Below, piece by piece: positions 40,610-50,194 of a DNA stretch of 53,013 bases. This stretch comes from GCA-002715885 sp045561575 (GTDB taxonomy: Bacteria; Bacteroidota; Bacteroidia; Flavobacteriales; BACL11): NCBI GenBank assembly GCA_045561575.1, contig JBJKXM010000017.1, forward strand, positions 1 through 53,013. Reading direction: 5' to 3'. A program made the translations under genes and the position numbers. A model generated the notes under the pieces. It worked only from the letters and a program-made list of their open reading frames with translations, searched no databases and was not told the origin of the DNA. Each line of letters opens with the position of its first letter. The stretch's first letter is position 1.

Positions 40610-42070
40610 TTATCTACTGTAATTTGGAGCTTCTCTAGTAATAGTAACATCATGTGGATGACTCTCAATAACTCCAGCACTTGTTATTTTAATAAATTCT
40701 GCATCTTTTAATTTTTGGATATTTTCTGCACCAGAATATCCCATTCCTGCCTTTAGTCCACCAGTCATTTGATGAACTACTTCTGACAAATGACCTTTGT
40801 ATGCAACTCTACCAACAATTCCTTCAGGAACAAGCTTTTTTAAATCATCTTCATGATCTTGAAAATATCTATCCTTTGATCCTTGTTGCATTGCATCAAT
40901 TGACCCCATTCCTCTATAAGTTTTATATTTTCTACTTTCGAAAATTATTGTTTCTCCTGGAGCTTCTTCTACTCCTGCAATTATTGAACCAAGCATTACT
41001 GAACTTGCTCCTGCAACCATTGCCTTTACAATATCACCTGAGTATCTAATTCCACCATCTGCAATTAATGGGATGTTATGTTTTTGAGTAACTTCATAAA
41101 CATCCATTACAGCGGTTAACTGAGGTACACCAATGCCAGCAATTACTCTTGTAGTACAAATAGAGCCAGGTCCAATACCAACTTTAACAGCATCTGCACC
41201 TGCCTTAATTAGATCCTCTGCAGCTTTTGCTGTTGCTATGTTTCCTACTACTATGTCAATTGAAGAATAATTAGATTTAACTTTTTTAACTACATCTAAA
41301 ACATTTTTTGAATGCCCATGGGCAGTATCAATAACAATTGCATCTACATTAGCATTTATTAAAGATTGAATTCTATCCAACACATCACTTGTGACGCCAA
41401 CAGCAGCAGCAACTCTCAATCTACCGTACTTATCTTTGCAAGCATTAGGACGCATTCTATTTTTAATTATGTCTTTAAAAGTGATTAAACCAACTAGACA
41501 ATTATCTTTGTCAACAATAGGTAATTTTTCAATTTTGTTACTTTTAAGAATGTTTTCAGCTTTTTCTAAATCATTTATTAAAGTTGTAACAAGATTATTT
41601 GAAGTCATAACTTCTTTTATACTTAAATTATGATCTTTTTCGAATCTAAGGTCTCTGTTTGTAACAATTCCTAATAGTAAATTATTTTTTCCAACAATTG
41701 GAATACCACCAATCTTATTTTCTTTCATTAGTTTAAAAGCATCACCAACATTAGCATTTATATCTAAAGTAATTGGATCTTGAATCATTCCACTTTCAGA
41801 TCTTTTAACTTTTCTAACTTCTTTAGTTTGAGCTTCGACACTCATGTTTTTATGTAAAACTCCAATCCCTCCTTCCTGAGCAATTGCAATAGCCATTTTA
41901 GACTCAGTAACTGTATCCATTGCTGCAGAGACTATAGGAAGGTTTAGTTTAATATTTTTAGAAAAAAAAGTCTTTGTTGAAACTTCATTAGGGTGAACTT
42001 CTGAATATGCAGGAACTACAAGAACATCATCATATGTTAATCCCTCTTTTAATAATTTTGTATTTCCCAT
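40610..42070 (-). CDS. guaB: IMP dehydrogenase
   Basis: GuaB oxidises IMP to XMP with NAD+, the committing step of GMP synthesis. The 486-residue protein has the TIM-barrel catalytic domain with the active-site Cys in VGIGPGSICTTRVIAGIGVPQ, an inserted pair of CBS domains (about 95-205, IQDPITLDINANVGDAFKLMKENKIGGIPIV), the flap SIDAMQQGSKDRYFQ and the C-terminal substrate loop. N-terminal LTYDDVLVVPAYSEV is typical. A TAGTTTTG -7 box lies 21 bases upstream. It is followed after ten bases by the parvulin cluster, apparently in one transcript. Confidence 0.97.
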   Translation of the reverse strand: MGNTKLLKEGLTYDDVLVVPAYSEVHPNEVSTKTFFSKNIKLNLPIVSAAMDTVTESKMAIAIAQEGGIGVLHKNMSVEAQTKEVRKVKRSESGMIQDPITLDINANVGDAFKLMKENKIGGIPIVGKNNLLLGIVTNRDLRFEKDHNLSIKEVMTSNNLVTTLINDLEKAENILKSNKIEKLPIVDKDNCLVGLITFKDIIKNRMRPNACKDKYGRLRVAAAVGVTSDVLDRIQSLINANVDAIVIDTAHGHSKNVLDVVKKVKSNYSSIDIVVGNIATAKAAEDLIKAGADAVKVGIGPGSICTTRVIAGIGVPQLTAVMDVYEVTQKHNIPLIADGGIRYSGDIVKAMVAGASSVMLGSIIAGVEEAPGETIIFESRKYKTYRGMGSIDAMQQGSKDRYFQDHEDDLKKLVPEGIVGRVAYKGHLSEVVHQMTGGLKAGMGYSGAENIQKLKDAEFIKITSAGVIESHPHDVTITREAPNYSR

Positions 42071-42091
42071 AATTTAACAAATAAAATTCTG

Positions 42092-42099
42092 CAAAACTA
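42092..42099 (-). promoter_or_regulatory. Promoter -7 element for the guaB-to-def unit
   Basis: The minus strand reads TAGTTTTG, a full TAnnTTTG match, 21 bases before the guaB ATG in the 90-base gap after the T9SS type B gene. No -33 TTG at normal distance is seen. Confidence 0.45.
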
Positions 42100-42160
42100 A
42101 CGAATTACTTCAGAAATTAGTGCTTTATTAGTCTACTAATTTTATAATTAGAGTTATTTT

Positions 42161-45100
42161 TTATCTTATTAAAGTAAAAACCTGTACTTTTTCAGTCAAA
42201 TCACCTACCCCATTTATATATGAAATGTGATATACATAATTATCATTTTGAACAAATTTCCCTAGAAAAGTTCCATCCCATCCTTTTTGAGGATCATTGG
42301 TTGTAAATAGTTGAGATCCGTTTCTGGAATATATAGAAAATTCATATCCAATTTCAGAAACAAAATTTGTAATTGGTTTAAAAATCTCATTATGTTCATC
42401 TCCATTTGGAGTAAATGAAGATGGAACAAATAAAATTGGAGTTTGAGAAACACATGAAATATTAGAATAACTTCCTTCAATTACAGGTCCATAAGGGTTA
42501 TTATTACCTTCAATAGCTTTTATGTAATAGCAGAACCTACCATTACCATCACCAAACTCTGTTACTATATCTATGTACGTAAGTTCTTCATCTGGATTGT
42601 TGACTCTATCAAAAATATATAGTGGCAATACATCAAAATCCTCTCTGTTTACAGATCTATAAAGTTGATACTCGACAACTTCTCCAAGCCATTTATCATA
42701 TTCATTAAAATTTAAAGTATTTGTATACTGCTCAAAATATTGAGGATCATCACCATAATCTTTGTTTATTTCAGTTTGTAAGAAGATTGTTTGGCCATAT
42801 GATGTATCATTTATAGATTGGTATACAGACGGCGCATTTAATATTTTATTACATGTATCAACAGGAAAAACTTGATATTTATAAAAATTTTCATCAGGAT
42901 TAGCACTGTAATCCATATAATTAATTGTTGAACTATTATTAAAAGGTACACTTCCTATTTCTGAGAAATTATTTAAATCTTCAAAAGACCTATATATTAA
43001 ATATCTATCAATGATTGCATCTTTATCAACTAAACAATTAATTTCAACACTATTATTATCATTATCTACAGAAACATAATCAATATAATTAAATTTTGGC
43101 TCTCCAGGAAGAGTAACTAGATAGTTTACTTGATCTGACATTGCCATCAAAGTTGAATCTCCATTATATGCAACTACATAAAAGAAATAATTATAACCTC
43201 TATTTATGGAATTAATTTCATAGGATAAATTATTTGTTCTAATAGAGTCATAAGTAATATTTCCATTTTGATCAGTTGTATTTATGAAAATTTTGTAATG
43301 ACTTAAATCATCTTTAAAATTAATGTATGGATTCCAATTAAAATTAATTGACAGATCACAAACATCAATCTTTGAAATTATATTCATAGAATTGTGTTCA
43401 ATACTCCTAATACTTGAATTACCACAACTATCAATAGATCTCACACTAAAAGTTTCATAATTATTAATTGCATCAGAAGAATTAAATGTATATGAGTTGT
43501 TATTAAATCCGTAAACGGAATCAAGTGTTATCCAAGAACCAAATTCATCAAGTATATAGATAGCATATACATCAACATCAGTTGATGATGAGGTCCAAGA
43601 AATAACTGATTTTCCATTTGAATCTACAGAAACATCACTAATTTGTGGTCTATTTGGACTGATAGTGTCCTTCAAAATTGCTCCATTAATTGAAGAATTT
43701 GAAACACATCCATTATCATCAGTTAAACTTACATAAAGTTGTTGTAAAGAGTTACATGTCTGGGCAGGAAAAATATAATTATTGTTTGAAGTATTTCCAA
43801 CATTTTGCCAAACTAAATTACCATCTAATGCATAAATGTCAAATTCAGAAGCTGAGGTAGTTAGATTAGGAATATGAATAAAGTTCCAATTCATGTCTGC
43901 TTCTGTTTCTGCATTTATAGATGTAACATCCAAAAATATAGTTTGTAGAGTGTCAGAAGGGTCAGATTCATCAGCACATGAAGACAAAGAAGTTAAATAA
44001 TAAAATTGAGATTGTTGGTTAGCATCAACTCCAGAATGTAAATAAGTGTCATCAGGAAAATAAATACTATCAACAAAAGTAAATGGACCATTTTCATTAT
44101 TTGAGTGATATAATGAATAGACTGTACTTTGAGGAGCAGATGGGATATGTTCCCAAGAAATTTGAACGTCACCATTCTCTTGAACTGAAACACATCTAAT
44201 ATCAGGAGAAATATCAACTGGCAAAGGTAGTACAGTAACTTTAATTGTAGCAAATTTTATACCGTTGGCAGGACAAAAATCATCATATACTTTTATCAAA
44301 AATGTAAAAACATTAGAAGTTTGACCACAACCAACATTTGCAGCAATATGGTTACAAGAAGTTTGCCATCTAAAAATTCCTGAAACCGTTCCAAAATTAC
44401 TAAATGGAGCAGGCACACCTGCAGCATTATTAAAAGTTGCACAAGGTGGATTTAAACAGTTAGATACCGTTTGAAAATCATCTGCAAATTGACCACCTGA
44501 AACTTCCATAACAAGTTCTTGAGGTGTAACACCATTATATAAATCATTATCAATTCCATCTATTACAAATTCAACAAGAGAGCCAGCAAAAACTGTAGTA
44601 TCATAAGTAGGTGCTCCTGTAAGAGAATCTAAAAATGGCGCACTAACTTCAGGAGGATTATTTGGAATAGGTGAAGCAGGCATAGTTGGACAAGAAATTA
44701 AAACTACTTGTACTTCTCTGTAAATTTCAGCAACCAATTGATCACATTTCCAAGATTGAACTTTAATACACGTTACAAAATTTCCTGAAATATTTGCATT
44801 GTATGAAACTTCACCTGTAGCTCCATCTAAAGTAGGACTACCAGGAAGTGGTGATGAAACTGTGTAGGGTGCATTAAAAACTAATGGCATTGGATCAACG
44901 GGTGGATTGTATGTAGCTAAAAAATCATCTAAAGGCTCACCCCAAGAATATACTAACTCATCCAATTCCTCATCAAATGCGTTATGACTATATGAAAAGG
45001 GGAAACCGGTACATAAAATAGTTTTAGGTTGTTCTTTAAATTCAGGAGATGAATCAAAACAAGGTTCAGCTGGAGTTGGAATTCCAGTTGTAGGATCAAC

Positions 45101-45586
45101 AAAAGGATACATTGATGCTCTAAGAGTAAATCCAGCTGACGATGGATTTGTTACGTTTGTTATCGCAGCATTTCTACAACAATTATCCCAGGTAAATTGC
45201 CAACCAGCTGTTGGCGGTACACCAGGAAGAGATGCAGGTTGAGATTGGAAAATATATTCTTCAACGGATCCAGGATCACTAGATGCACAATTAAGCTGTG
45301 GGTTACCACTTGCAACAGGATCACAAGTTGGAGAAACATCTTGTTGAAGAACAAAATCAACATCAATTCCAGTAACTGAAGGATGGTTCCACACTTGAAT
45401 AACTTGTGTGATTGTAGAGACAGTAATCCCTGAACAATCTCTATAAACCTTCATTGTAAATACATATTTACCTACATCAGGTCCAGATTTCAAACATTCC
45501 CATGTAATTTCACCACCCATTAAATGTGAAGAAAAAGAATTAAATGAAATTAAAACACAAAAAATTGAAATTAAAATTTTCCTCAT
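42161..45586 (-). CDS. Secreted modular protein with type B T9SS (gliding-associated) C-terminal domain
   Basis: The 1141-residue protein has a Sec signal (about 1-19) followed by SHLMGGEITWECL, a start shared by many secreted Bacteroidota adhesin-like proteins. The middle is beta-rich with fibronectin III-like segments (about 460-1000; e.g. DVQISWEHIPSAPQSTVYSLYHS, FNWNPYINF). The last 91 residues (1051-1141; VPSSFTPNGDEHNEIFKP, FSIYSRNGSQLF, GWDGTF) are the gliding motility-associated (CHU_C/type B) sorting domain recognised by the type IX system. A Cys-rich region around residues 100-200 may form disulfides. No PorP/SprF partner gene lies next to it. A full promoter is present upstream. 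Cargo function unknown, likely surface attachment. Confidence 0.9.
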   Translation of the reverse strand: MRKILISIFCVLISFNSFSSHLMGGEITWECLKSGPDVGKYVFTMKVYRDCSGITVSTITQVIQVWNHPSVTGIDVDFVLQQDVSPTCDPVASGNPQLNCASSDPGSVEEYIFQSQPASLPGVPPTAGWQFTWDNCCRNAAITNVTNPSSAGFTLRASMYPFVDPTTGIPTPAEPCFDSSPEFKEQPKTILCTGFPFSYSHNAFDEELDELVYSWGEPLDDFLATYNPPVDPMPLVFNAPYTVSSPLPGSPTLDGATGEVSYNANISGNFVTCIKVQSWKCDQLVAEIYREVQVVLISCPTMPASPIPNNPPEVSAPFLDSLTGAPTYDTTVFAGSLVEFVIDGIDNDLYNGVTPQELVMEVSGGQFADDFQTVSNCLNPPCATFNNAAGVPAPFSNFGTVSGIFRWQTSCNHIAANVGCGQTSNVFTFLIKVYDDFCPANGIKFATIKVTVLPLPVDISPDIRCVSVQENGDVQISWEHIPSAPQSTVYSLYHSNNENGPFTFVDSIYFPDDTYLHSGVDANQQSQFYYLTSLSSCADESDPSDTLQTIFLDVTSINAETEADMNWNFIHIPNLTTSASEFDIYALDGNLVWQNVGNTSNNNYIFPAQTCNSLQQLYVSLTDDNGCVSNSSINGAILKDTISPNRPQISDVSVDSNGKSVISWTSSSTDVDVYAIYILDEFGSWITLDSVYGFNNNSYTFNSSDAINNYETFSVRSIDSCGNSSIRSIEHNSMNIISKIDVCDLSINFNWNPYINFKDDLSHYKIFINTTDQNGNITYDSIRTNNLSYEINSINRGYNYFFYVVAYNGDSTLMAMSDQVNYLVTLPGEPKFNYIDYVSVDNDNNSVEINCLVDKDAIIDRYLIYRSFEDLNNFSEIGSVPFNNSSTINYMDYSANPDENFYKYQVFPVDTCNKILNAPSVYQSINDTSYGQTIFLQTEINKDYGDDPQYFEQYTNTLNFNEYDKWLGEVVEYQLYRSVNREDFDVLPLYIFDRVNNPDEELTYIDIVTEFGDGNGRFCYYIKAIEGNNNPYGPVIEGSYSNISCVSQTPILFVPSSFTPNGDEHNEIFKPITNFVSEIGYEFSIYSRNGSQLFTTNDPQKGWDGTFLGKFVQNDNYVYHISYINGVGDLTEKVQVFTLIR

Positions 45587-45599
45587 AAAACCTTTTTTA

Positions 45600-45632
45600 C
45601 AAACTTACAAATTATAAATATTATTAGAACAA
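45600..45632 (-). promoter_or_regulatory. Promoter with -33 and -7 elements for the type B T9SS gene
   Basis: On the minus strand TTG (45632-45630) and TAAGTTTG (45607-45600) are separated by 22 bases, within the Bacteroidota range. The -7 box ends 13 bases before the ATG at 45586. Confidence 0.55.
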
Positions 45633-45650
45633 TTGCATAAGAAAAGTATA

Positions 45651-46595
45651 CTATAATCTTATATCTTTTAAATAATCAATCTTAGAATTAAATTCATCAA
45701 TTAATTTTTTAAATATTTGATCAACTGATTGAATTTGTGAAATAGAAGAAGATATTTGTCCAATTTCTAATTCGCCATCTATAATATTTCCTTCAAAAAT
45801 TCCCTTCTTAGCCCTACCCTTTGATAAAATATCTTTAAGAACTTCTACTGAAGCATTATTTCTATAAGCATTTTCAATTTGAAAATAAAAATCATTTTTT
45901 AATAATCTTACAGGAGTAATTTCTTTTAATGTAAGTACGGTATCTCCATCATTAGATTCTATTATTTTATTTTTGAAATTAATATGCGCTGATGATTCTT
46001 TACTTGCAGCAAATAAACTACCTATTTGAACCGCATCTGCACCTAATGACATTGCAGCTAAAATTGACTTTCCGGAACCTATCCCTCCAGCAGCAATTAA
46101 GGGAATATCAACAATAGATTTAATTTGAGGAATCAAACACATAGTAGTTATTTCTTCTATACCATTATGTCCACCAGCTTCAAAACCTTCTGCAACAATA
46201 GCATCGACTCCAGCATCTACACACTTTAATGCGAATTTTTGATTAGCAACAACATGAACTACTGTAATACCATTATCTTTCAGTATCTGAGTATATTTTT
46301 TTGGGCTTCCAGCTGAGGTAAAAACAATTTTAACCTTTTCTTCTAGAATAGTATTTATGTGTTCCTCAATGTTTGGATACAGCAAAGGTAAATTAACACC
46401 AAAAGGACGAGTTGTAGCTTTCTTACATTTTTTAATATGTTCTCTTAAAACATCTGGATACATAGATCCAGAACCTATTAATCCAAGACCACCATTATTA
46501 CTAACAGCACTCACTAAACGCCAACCACTACACCAAACCATTCCTCCTTGAATTATAGGGTATTTTATTTTAAAAAGATCACTAATTCTGTTCAT
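45651..46595 (-). CDS. Nitronate monooxygenase-like FMN flavoprotein
   Basis: The 314-residue protein is a TIM-barrel flavoprotein of the nitronate monooxygenase/2-nitropropane dioxygenase family. Landmarks are YPIIQGGMVWCSGWRLVSAVSNNGGLGLIGSG at the N-terminus, EGFEAGGHNG, and the phosphate-binding IAAGGIGSGKSILAAMSLGADAVQIGSLF. Members oxidise alkyl nitronates; some in this fold are FabK-type enoyl-ACP reductases, and the two cannot be separated here by eye. It is cytoplasmic. It is divergent from glyA, with 49 bases between starts, and is 64 bases upstream of the T9SS type B gene on the same strand. Confidence 0.88.
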   Translation of the reverse strand: MNRISDLFKIKYPIIQGGMVWCSGWRLVSAVSNNGGLGLIGSGSMYPDVLREHIKKCKKATTRPFGVNLPLLYPNIEEHINTILEEKVKIVFTSAGSPKKYTQILKDNGITVVHVVANQKFALKCVDAGVDAIVAEGFEAGGHNGIEEITTMCLIPQIKSIVDIPLIAAGGIGSGKSILAAMSLGADAVQIGSLFAASKESSAHINFKNKIIESNDGDTVLTLKEITPVRLLKNDFYFQIENAYRNNASVEVLKDILSKGRAKKGIFEGNIIDGELEIGQISSSISQIQSVDQIFKKLIDEFNSKIDYLKDIRL

Positions 46596-46604
46596 AAAAA
46601 AATC

Positions 46605-46612
46605 TATATTTG
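46605..46612 (+). promoter_or_regulatory. Promoter -7 element for glyA
   Basis: TATATTTG, a full TAnnTTTG match, lies 32 bases before the glyA ATG at 46645 and inside the 49-base divergent gap. No riboswitch-like structure fits in this leader. Confidence 0.45.
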
Positions 46613-46644
46613 TTATTGAGTACGAAATTAAAAAAAAATCAAAA

Positions 46645-47919
46645 ATGAAGAATGATCAACAAATATTTGAATTAATAAATAAAGAAGATTTAAGACAAAA
46701 AAATGGGATTGAACTAATTGCTTCTGAAAATTTTGTAAGTCCAAATGTTATGAAAGCCGCAGGTTCATGTTTAACTAACAAATATGCAGAAGGATATCCA
46801 AGAAAAAGATATTATGGTGGATGCGAGATTGTTGATCAAATTGAACAAATTGCTATTGATAGAGCCAAAGAATTATTTGGAGTAGAGTATGTAAATGTTC
46901 AACCACACTCTGGTTCTCAAGCAAATTCTGCTGTAATGCTTGCATGTTTAAATGCAGGTGATAAGATTTTAGGATTTAATTTGGCACACGGAGGCCATCT
47001 TACTCACGGTTCTCCAGTAAATTTTTCAGGAAAGCTATATAAAACATCATTTTATAATGTTGATAAAGAAACTGGATTAATTGACTATGAGATGTTAGAA
47101 GAAGTTGCAAATAAGGAAAAACCAAAAATGATTATTTGTGGGGGATCTGCTTATTCTAGAGATTGGGACTATAAAAAATTTAGAGAAGTTGCAGATAGTG
47201 TTAATGCAATATTATTAGCAGATATTGCGCATCCAGCCGGTTTAATTGCAGCAAAACTTTTAAATAACCCTGCTAATCATTGTCATATTTTAACCACCAC
47301 CACTCATAAAACTTTACGAGGTCCTAGAGGTGGAATGATAATGATGGGAAAAGATTTTGAGAATCCTTTTGGAGAAAAAAATATGAAGGGCGAAAACAAA
47401 CTAATGTCAACTTTATTAAACTCTGGAGTTTTTCCTGGATCGCAAGGAGGTCCATTAGAACATATTATTGCTGCTAAGGCTATTGCATTTGGTGAAGCAC
47501 TAGACAGTTCATTTGTTGATTACTCAAAACAAGTTATATCAAATGCAAAAATAATGGCAGAATCTCTTGTAGAAAAAAACTATAATATAATCTCTGGTGG
47601 AACAGAAAACCATTGTATGTTAATTGATTTGACAAATAAAAATATTACTGGAAAAGAAGCTGAATTAGCACTTGTTAAAGCAGATATTACTGCTAATAAA
47701 AACATGGTTCCTTTTGATACTAAATCTCCTTTTGTTACATCTGGAATTAGATTTGGAACACCTGCTATAACAACAAGAGGAATTAAAGGAAATGTAATAC
47801 CTGAAATTGTTAACTTAATTGATGAAACTATTGTAAATTATCAAGATGAAAGTAAACTCAAAACAATCAAACAAAAAGTAAATGAGTTAATGAGCAATTA
47901 CAAAATATTTGCATATTAA
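46645..47919 (+). CDS. glyA: Serine hydroxymethyltransferase
   Basis: GlyA interconverts serine and glycine and supplies one-carbon units. The 424-residue protein has the PLP-dependent fold type I pattern: GIELIASENFVSPNVMKAAGS, TNKYAEGYPRKRYYGGCE, VQPHSGSQANSAV, the PLP lysine in TTTTHKTLRGPRGG and VTSGIRFGTPAITTRG near the end. It ends five bases before spoT begins, so the two are probably co-transcribed. Cytoplasmic. Confidence 0.97.
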   Translation: MKNDQQIFELINKEDLRQKNGIELIASENFVSPNVMKAAGSCLTNKYAEGYPRKRYYGGCEIVDQIEQIAIDRAKELFGVEYVNVQPHSGSQANSAVMLACLNAGDKILGFNLAHGGHLTHGSPVNFSGKLYKTSFYNVDKETGLIDYEMLEEVANKEKPKMIICGGSAYSRDWDYKKFREVADSVNAILLADIAHPAGLIAAKLLNNPANHCHILTTTTHKTLRGPRGGMIMMGKDFENPFGEKNMKGENKLMSTLLNSGVFPGSQGGPLEHIIAAKAIAFGEALDSSFVDYSKQVISNAKIMAESLVEKNYNIISGGTENHCMLIDLTNKNITGKEAELALVKADITANKNMVPFDTKSPFVTSGIRFGTPAITTRGIKGNVIPEIVNLIDETIVNYQDESKLKTIKQKVNELMSNYKIFAY

Positions 47920-47923
47920 AATT

Positions 47924-50137
47924 ATGAATCCTGTTGATTTAGAAATAGAGAATAAAGAAATAATTAATAGGTACCGAGCTCTTTTAAGAGCTTGTAATGA
48001 TAAAACAGATAAAAAGGATAAAAAAGAAATAAGAAAAGCCTTTAATTTAGCTGTAAAGGCTCATGAAAATATTAGAAGAAAATCTGGGGAACCCTACATT
48101 TTACATCCAATTGCTGTTGCACATATATGTGCAAAAGAAATTGGACTAGGAACTACATCAATAATATGTGCCTTACTTCACGATGTTGTTGAAGATACAA
48201 ACTACACAATTGAAGATATAAACAAGTTATTTGGAAATAAAATTGCATCAATAATTGATGGGTTAACAAAAATTTCTGATGTGTTTGATCAAAAAGTGTC
48301 TTTACAAGCTGAAAATTTTAGAAAAATGTTACTAACTCTTTCTGATGATGTAAGGGTTATTCTAATTAAGTTAGCAGATAGACTGCATAATATGAGAACT
48401 CTTGATGCCATGTCCAAACAGCAAAAATTAAAGATTGCATCAGAAACACTTTATTTATATGCTCCACTAGCTCACAGACTTGGTCTATATCCAATAAAAA
48501 CTGAACTTGAAGATTTAGGATTAAAATTCACAAAACCTGAAATATATAAAGCAATTTCTTTAAAGTTAAATGAAACCAAAATAAGTAGAAATAGGTATAT
48601 CAAAAAATTTTCCCTTCCAATTAAAAATGTTCTAAAAAATGAAGGACTTAAAACAACAATAAAAGGAAGACCAAAATCAATCTATTCAATAAGACAGAAA
48701 ATACTGCATAAGAAAGTTAATTTTGACAACATTTTTGACAAATTTGCTATTAGAATAATTGTTGATAGTGATATTCAAAATGAAAAATCTGATTGTTGGA
48801 AAATATATTCAATAGTTACAGACTTTTATCGACCAAATCCAGATAGATTAAGAGATTGGATTTCTACCCCAAAAGTAAATGGTTATGAATCTCTTCATAC
48901 TACAGTAATGGGAGACGAAGGAAAATGGGTTGAAGTCCAAATTAGAAGTAAGAGAATGGATGAGATTGCTGAAAAAGGATATGCAGCACATTGGCATTAT
49001 AAAAATGAAGGAATTAAGACTAGTGGTCTTGATATTTGGATTAGTAAAATTAGTGCTCTTCTCGAAAATCCTGAATCAAACGCTATAGAATTTATTGATG
49101 ATTTCAAATTAAATTTATTTTCAGGTGAAATATATGTATTTACTCCCAAGGGTGATCTAAAAACACTACCAAAAGGATCAACGGCATTAGATTTTGCATT
49201 TGAAATTCATACTCAAATTGGAATGACGTGCTTAGGAGTGAAAGTAAATGGAAAGTTAGTTCCACTTAGTCATATTTTGTCAAGTGGAGATCAGGTTGAA
49301 ATTATCACTTCAAAAAAACAATCACCAAGAAAAGATTGGTTAAGGTTTGTTGCTACATCTCAAGCAAGGTCAAAAATTAAAAGTGCTCTAAAAAAAGAAG
49401 AAAAAATTATAGCTGAATTAGGTAAGGAACTTGCAGAAAGAAAATTAAGACATCTTAGAATAAAGCTAAACAGAAATACTGAAGATGAATTAATAAAACA
49501 TTTTAAATCTTCAAGTTCACAAGAATTATATTTTCAATTTGGTAATGGTCAAATTTCAAATCCTGAAATTAAAGAATTTGTAAATCTAAAGAATGCTGGA
49601 TGGTATCAAAATATAAAAAATAGAATTTACAAAACTCGATTTGTCTCTAAAGACAATAAAGAAAATAAAATTATTGTTTTTAATGATGATGATGAAATAT
49701 TAGATTATAAAATCGCAGGATGTTGCAATGCTATTCCAGGTGATAATATTTTTGGATTTCTATCAATTGTTGATGGATTAAAAGTTCACAGAGAAGATTG
49801 TCCAAATGCAATAGAATTAAGAGCAAATTATGCATACAGAATAATGAAAGCTAGATGGACTCTAAAAGAAAATATTGATTTTACAGCAAATTTAAAAATT
49901 AATGGCATAGACAGTGTTGGACTTGTTAATAAAGTTACACAGATAATATCAAAACAATTAAATGTCGATATTAAATCTATTAATATTAATACTAATGATG
50001 GAGTTTTTGAAGGAGATATTACACTAAAAGTACATAATGATACGTTCTTAAATGAGATTACTAAAAAGCTAGAAAAAATTGAAGGAATAGTAAATATTTC
50101 AAGAACTTATAAACATACCAAAGATATTAAAGCATAA
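47924..50137 (+). CDS. spoT: Bifunctional (p)ppGpp synthetase/hydrolase, RelA/SpoT family
   Basis: The start is set at the ATG at 47924; a TTG five codons earlier would overlap glyA and adds no conserved sequence. The 737-residue protein has an HD hydrolase domain (about 45-200) with intact ligands: His61 in YILHPIAVAHI, His86-Asp87 and Glu90-Asp91 in LLHDVVEDT, and RLHNMRT. The synthetase domain (about 225-360) has GRPKSIYSIRQKI, FDKFAIRIIVD, NGYESLHTTVMG and WVEVQIRSKRMDEIAEKGYAAHWHYK, so both activities look intact. TGS (about 390-455), a conserved Cys/His region and a C-terminal ACT domain (about 660-737) follow. This would be the main alarmone enzyme. It is 57 bases upstream of fur. Confidence 0.95.
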   Translation: MNPVDLEIENKEIINRYRALLRACNDKTDKKDKKEIRKAFNLAVKAHENIRRKSGEPYILHPIAVAHICAKEIGLGTTSIICALLHDVVEDTNYTIEDINKLFGNKIASIIDGLTKISDVFDQKVSLQAENFRKMLLTLSDDVRVILIKLADRLHNMRTLDAMSKQQKLKIASETLYLYAPLAHRLGLYPIKTELEDLGLKFTKPEIYKAISLKLNETKISRNRYIKKFSLPIKNVLKNEGLKTTIKGRPKSIYSIRQKILHKKVNFDNIFDKFAIRIIVDSDIQNEKSDCWKIYSIVTDFYRPNPDRLRDWISTPKVNGYESLHTTVMGDEGKWVEVQIRSKRMDEIAEKGYAAHWHYKNEGIKTSGLDIWISKISALLENPESNAIEFIDDFKLNLFSGEIYVFTPKGDLKTLPKGSTALDFAFEIHTQIGMTCLGVKVNGKLVPLSHILSSGDQVEIITSKKQSPRKDWLRFVATSQARSKIKSALKKEEKIIAELGKELAERKLRHLRIKLNRNTEDELIKHFKSSSSQELYFQFGNGQISNPEIKEFVNLKNAGWYQNIKNRIYKTRFVSKDNKENKIIVFNDDDEILDYKIAGCCNAIPGDNIFGFLSIVDGLKVHREDCPNAIELRANYAYRIMKARWTLKENIDFTANLKINGIDSVGLVNKVTQIISKQLNVDIKSININTNDGVFEGDITLKVHNDTFLNEITKKLEKIEGIVNISRTYKHTKDIKA

Positions 50138-50194
50138 ATTTTAAAAAAAGTATCAAAAAAAAATGTTTTTAATTATTTTTAAATTTTTAAAGAA

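Noticed and set aside
40600..40680. 27-residue N-terminal extension of the double-parvulin protein
   Set aside because: It overlaps guaB and precedes a clear Sec signal at 40599, so the later ATG is the start.
42115..42160. Short AT-only inverted repeats between the T9SS type B gene and guaB
   Set aside because: Stems of six pairs without GC content or a U-tract are expected by chance in this base composition.
47909..47923. TTG start for the SpoT-family protein five codons upstream
   Set aside because: It overlaps the glyA end and adds no conserved sequence; the ATG at 47924 is preferred.
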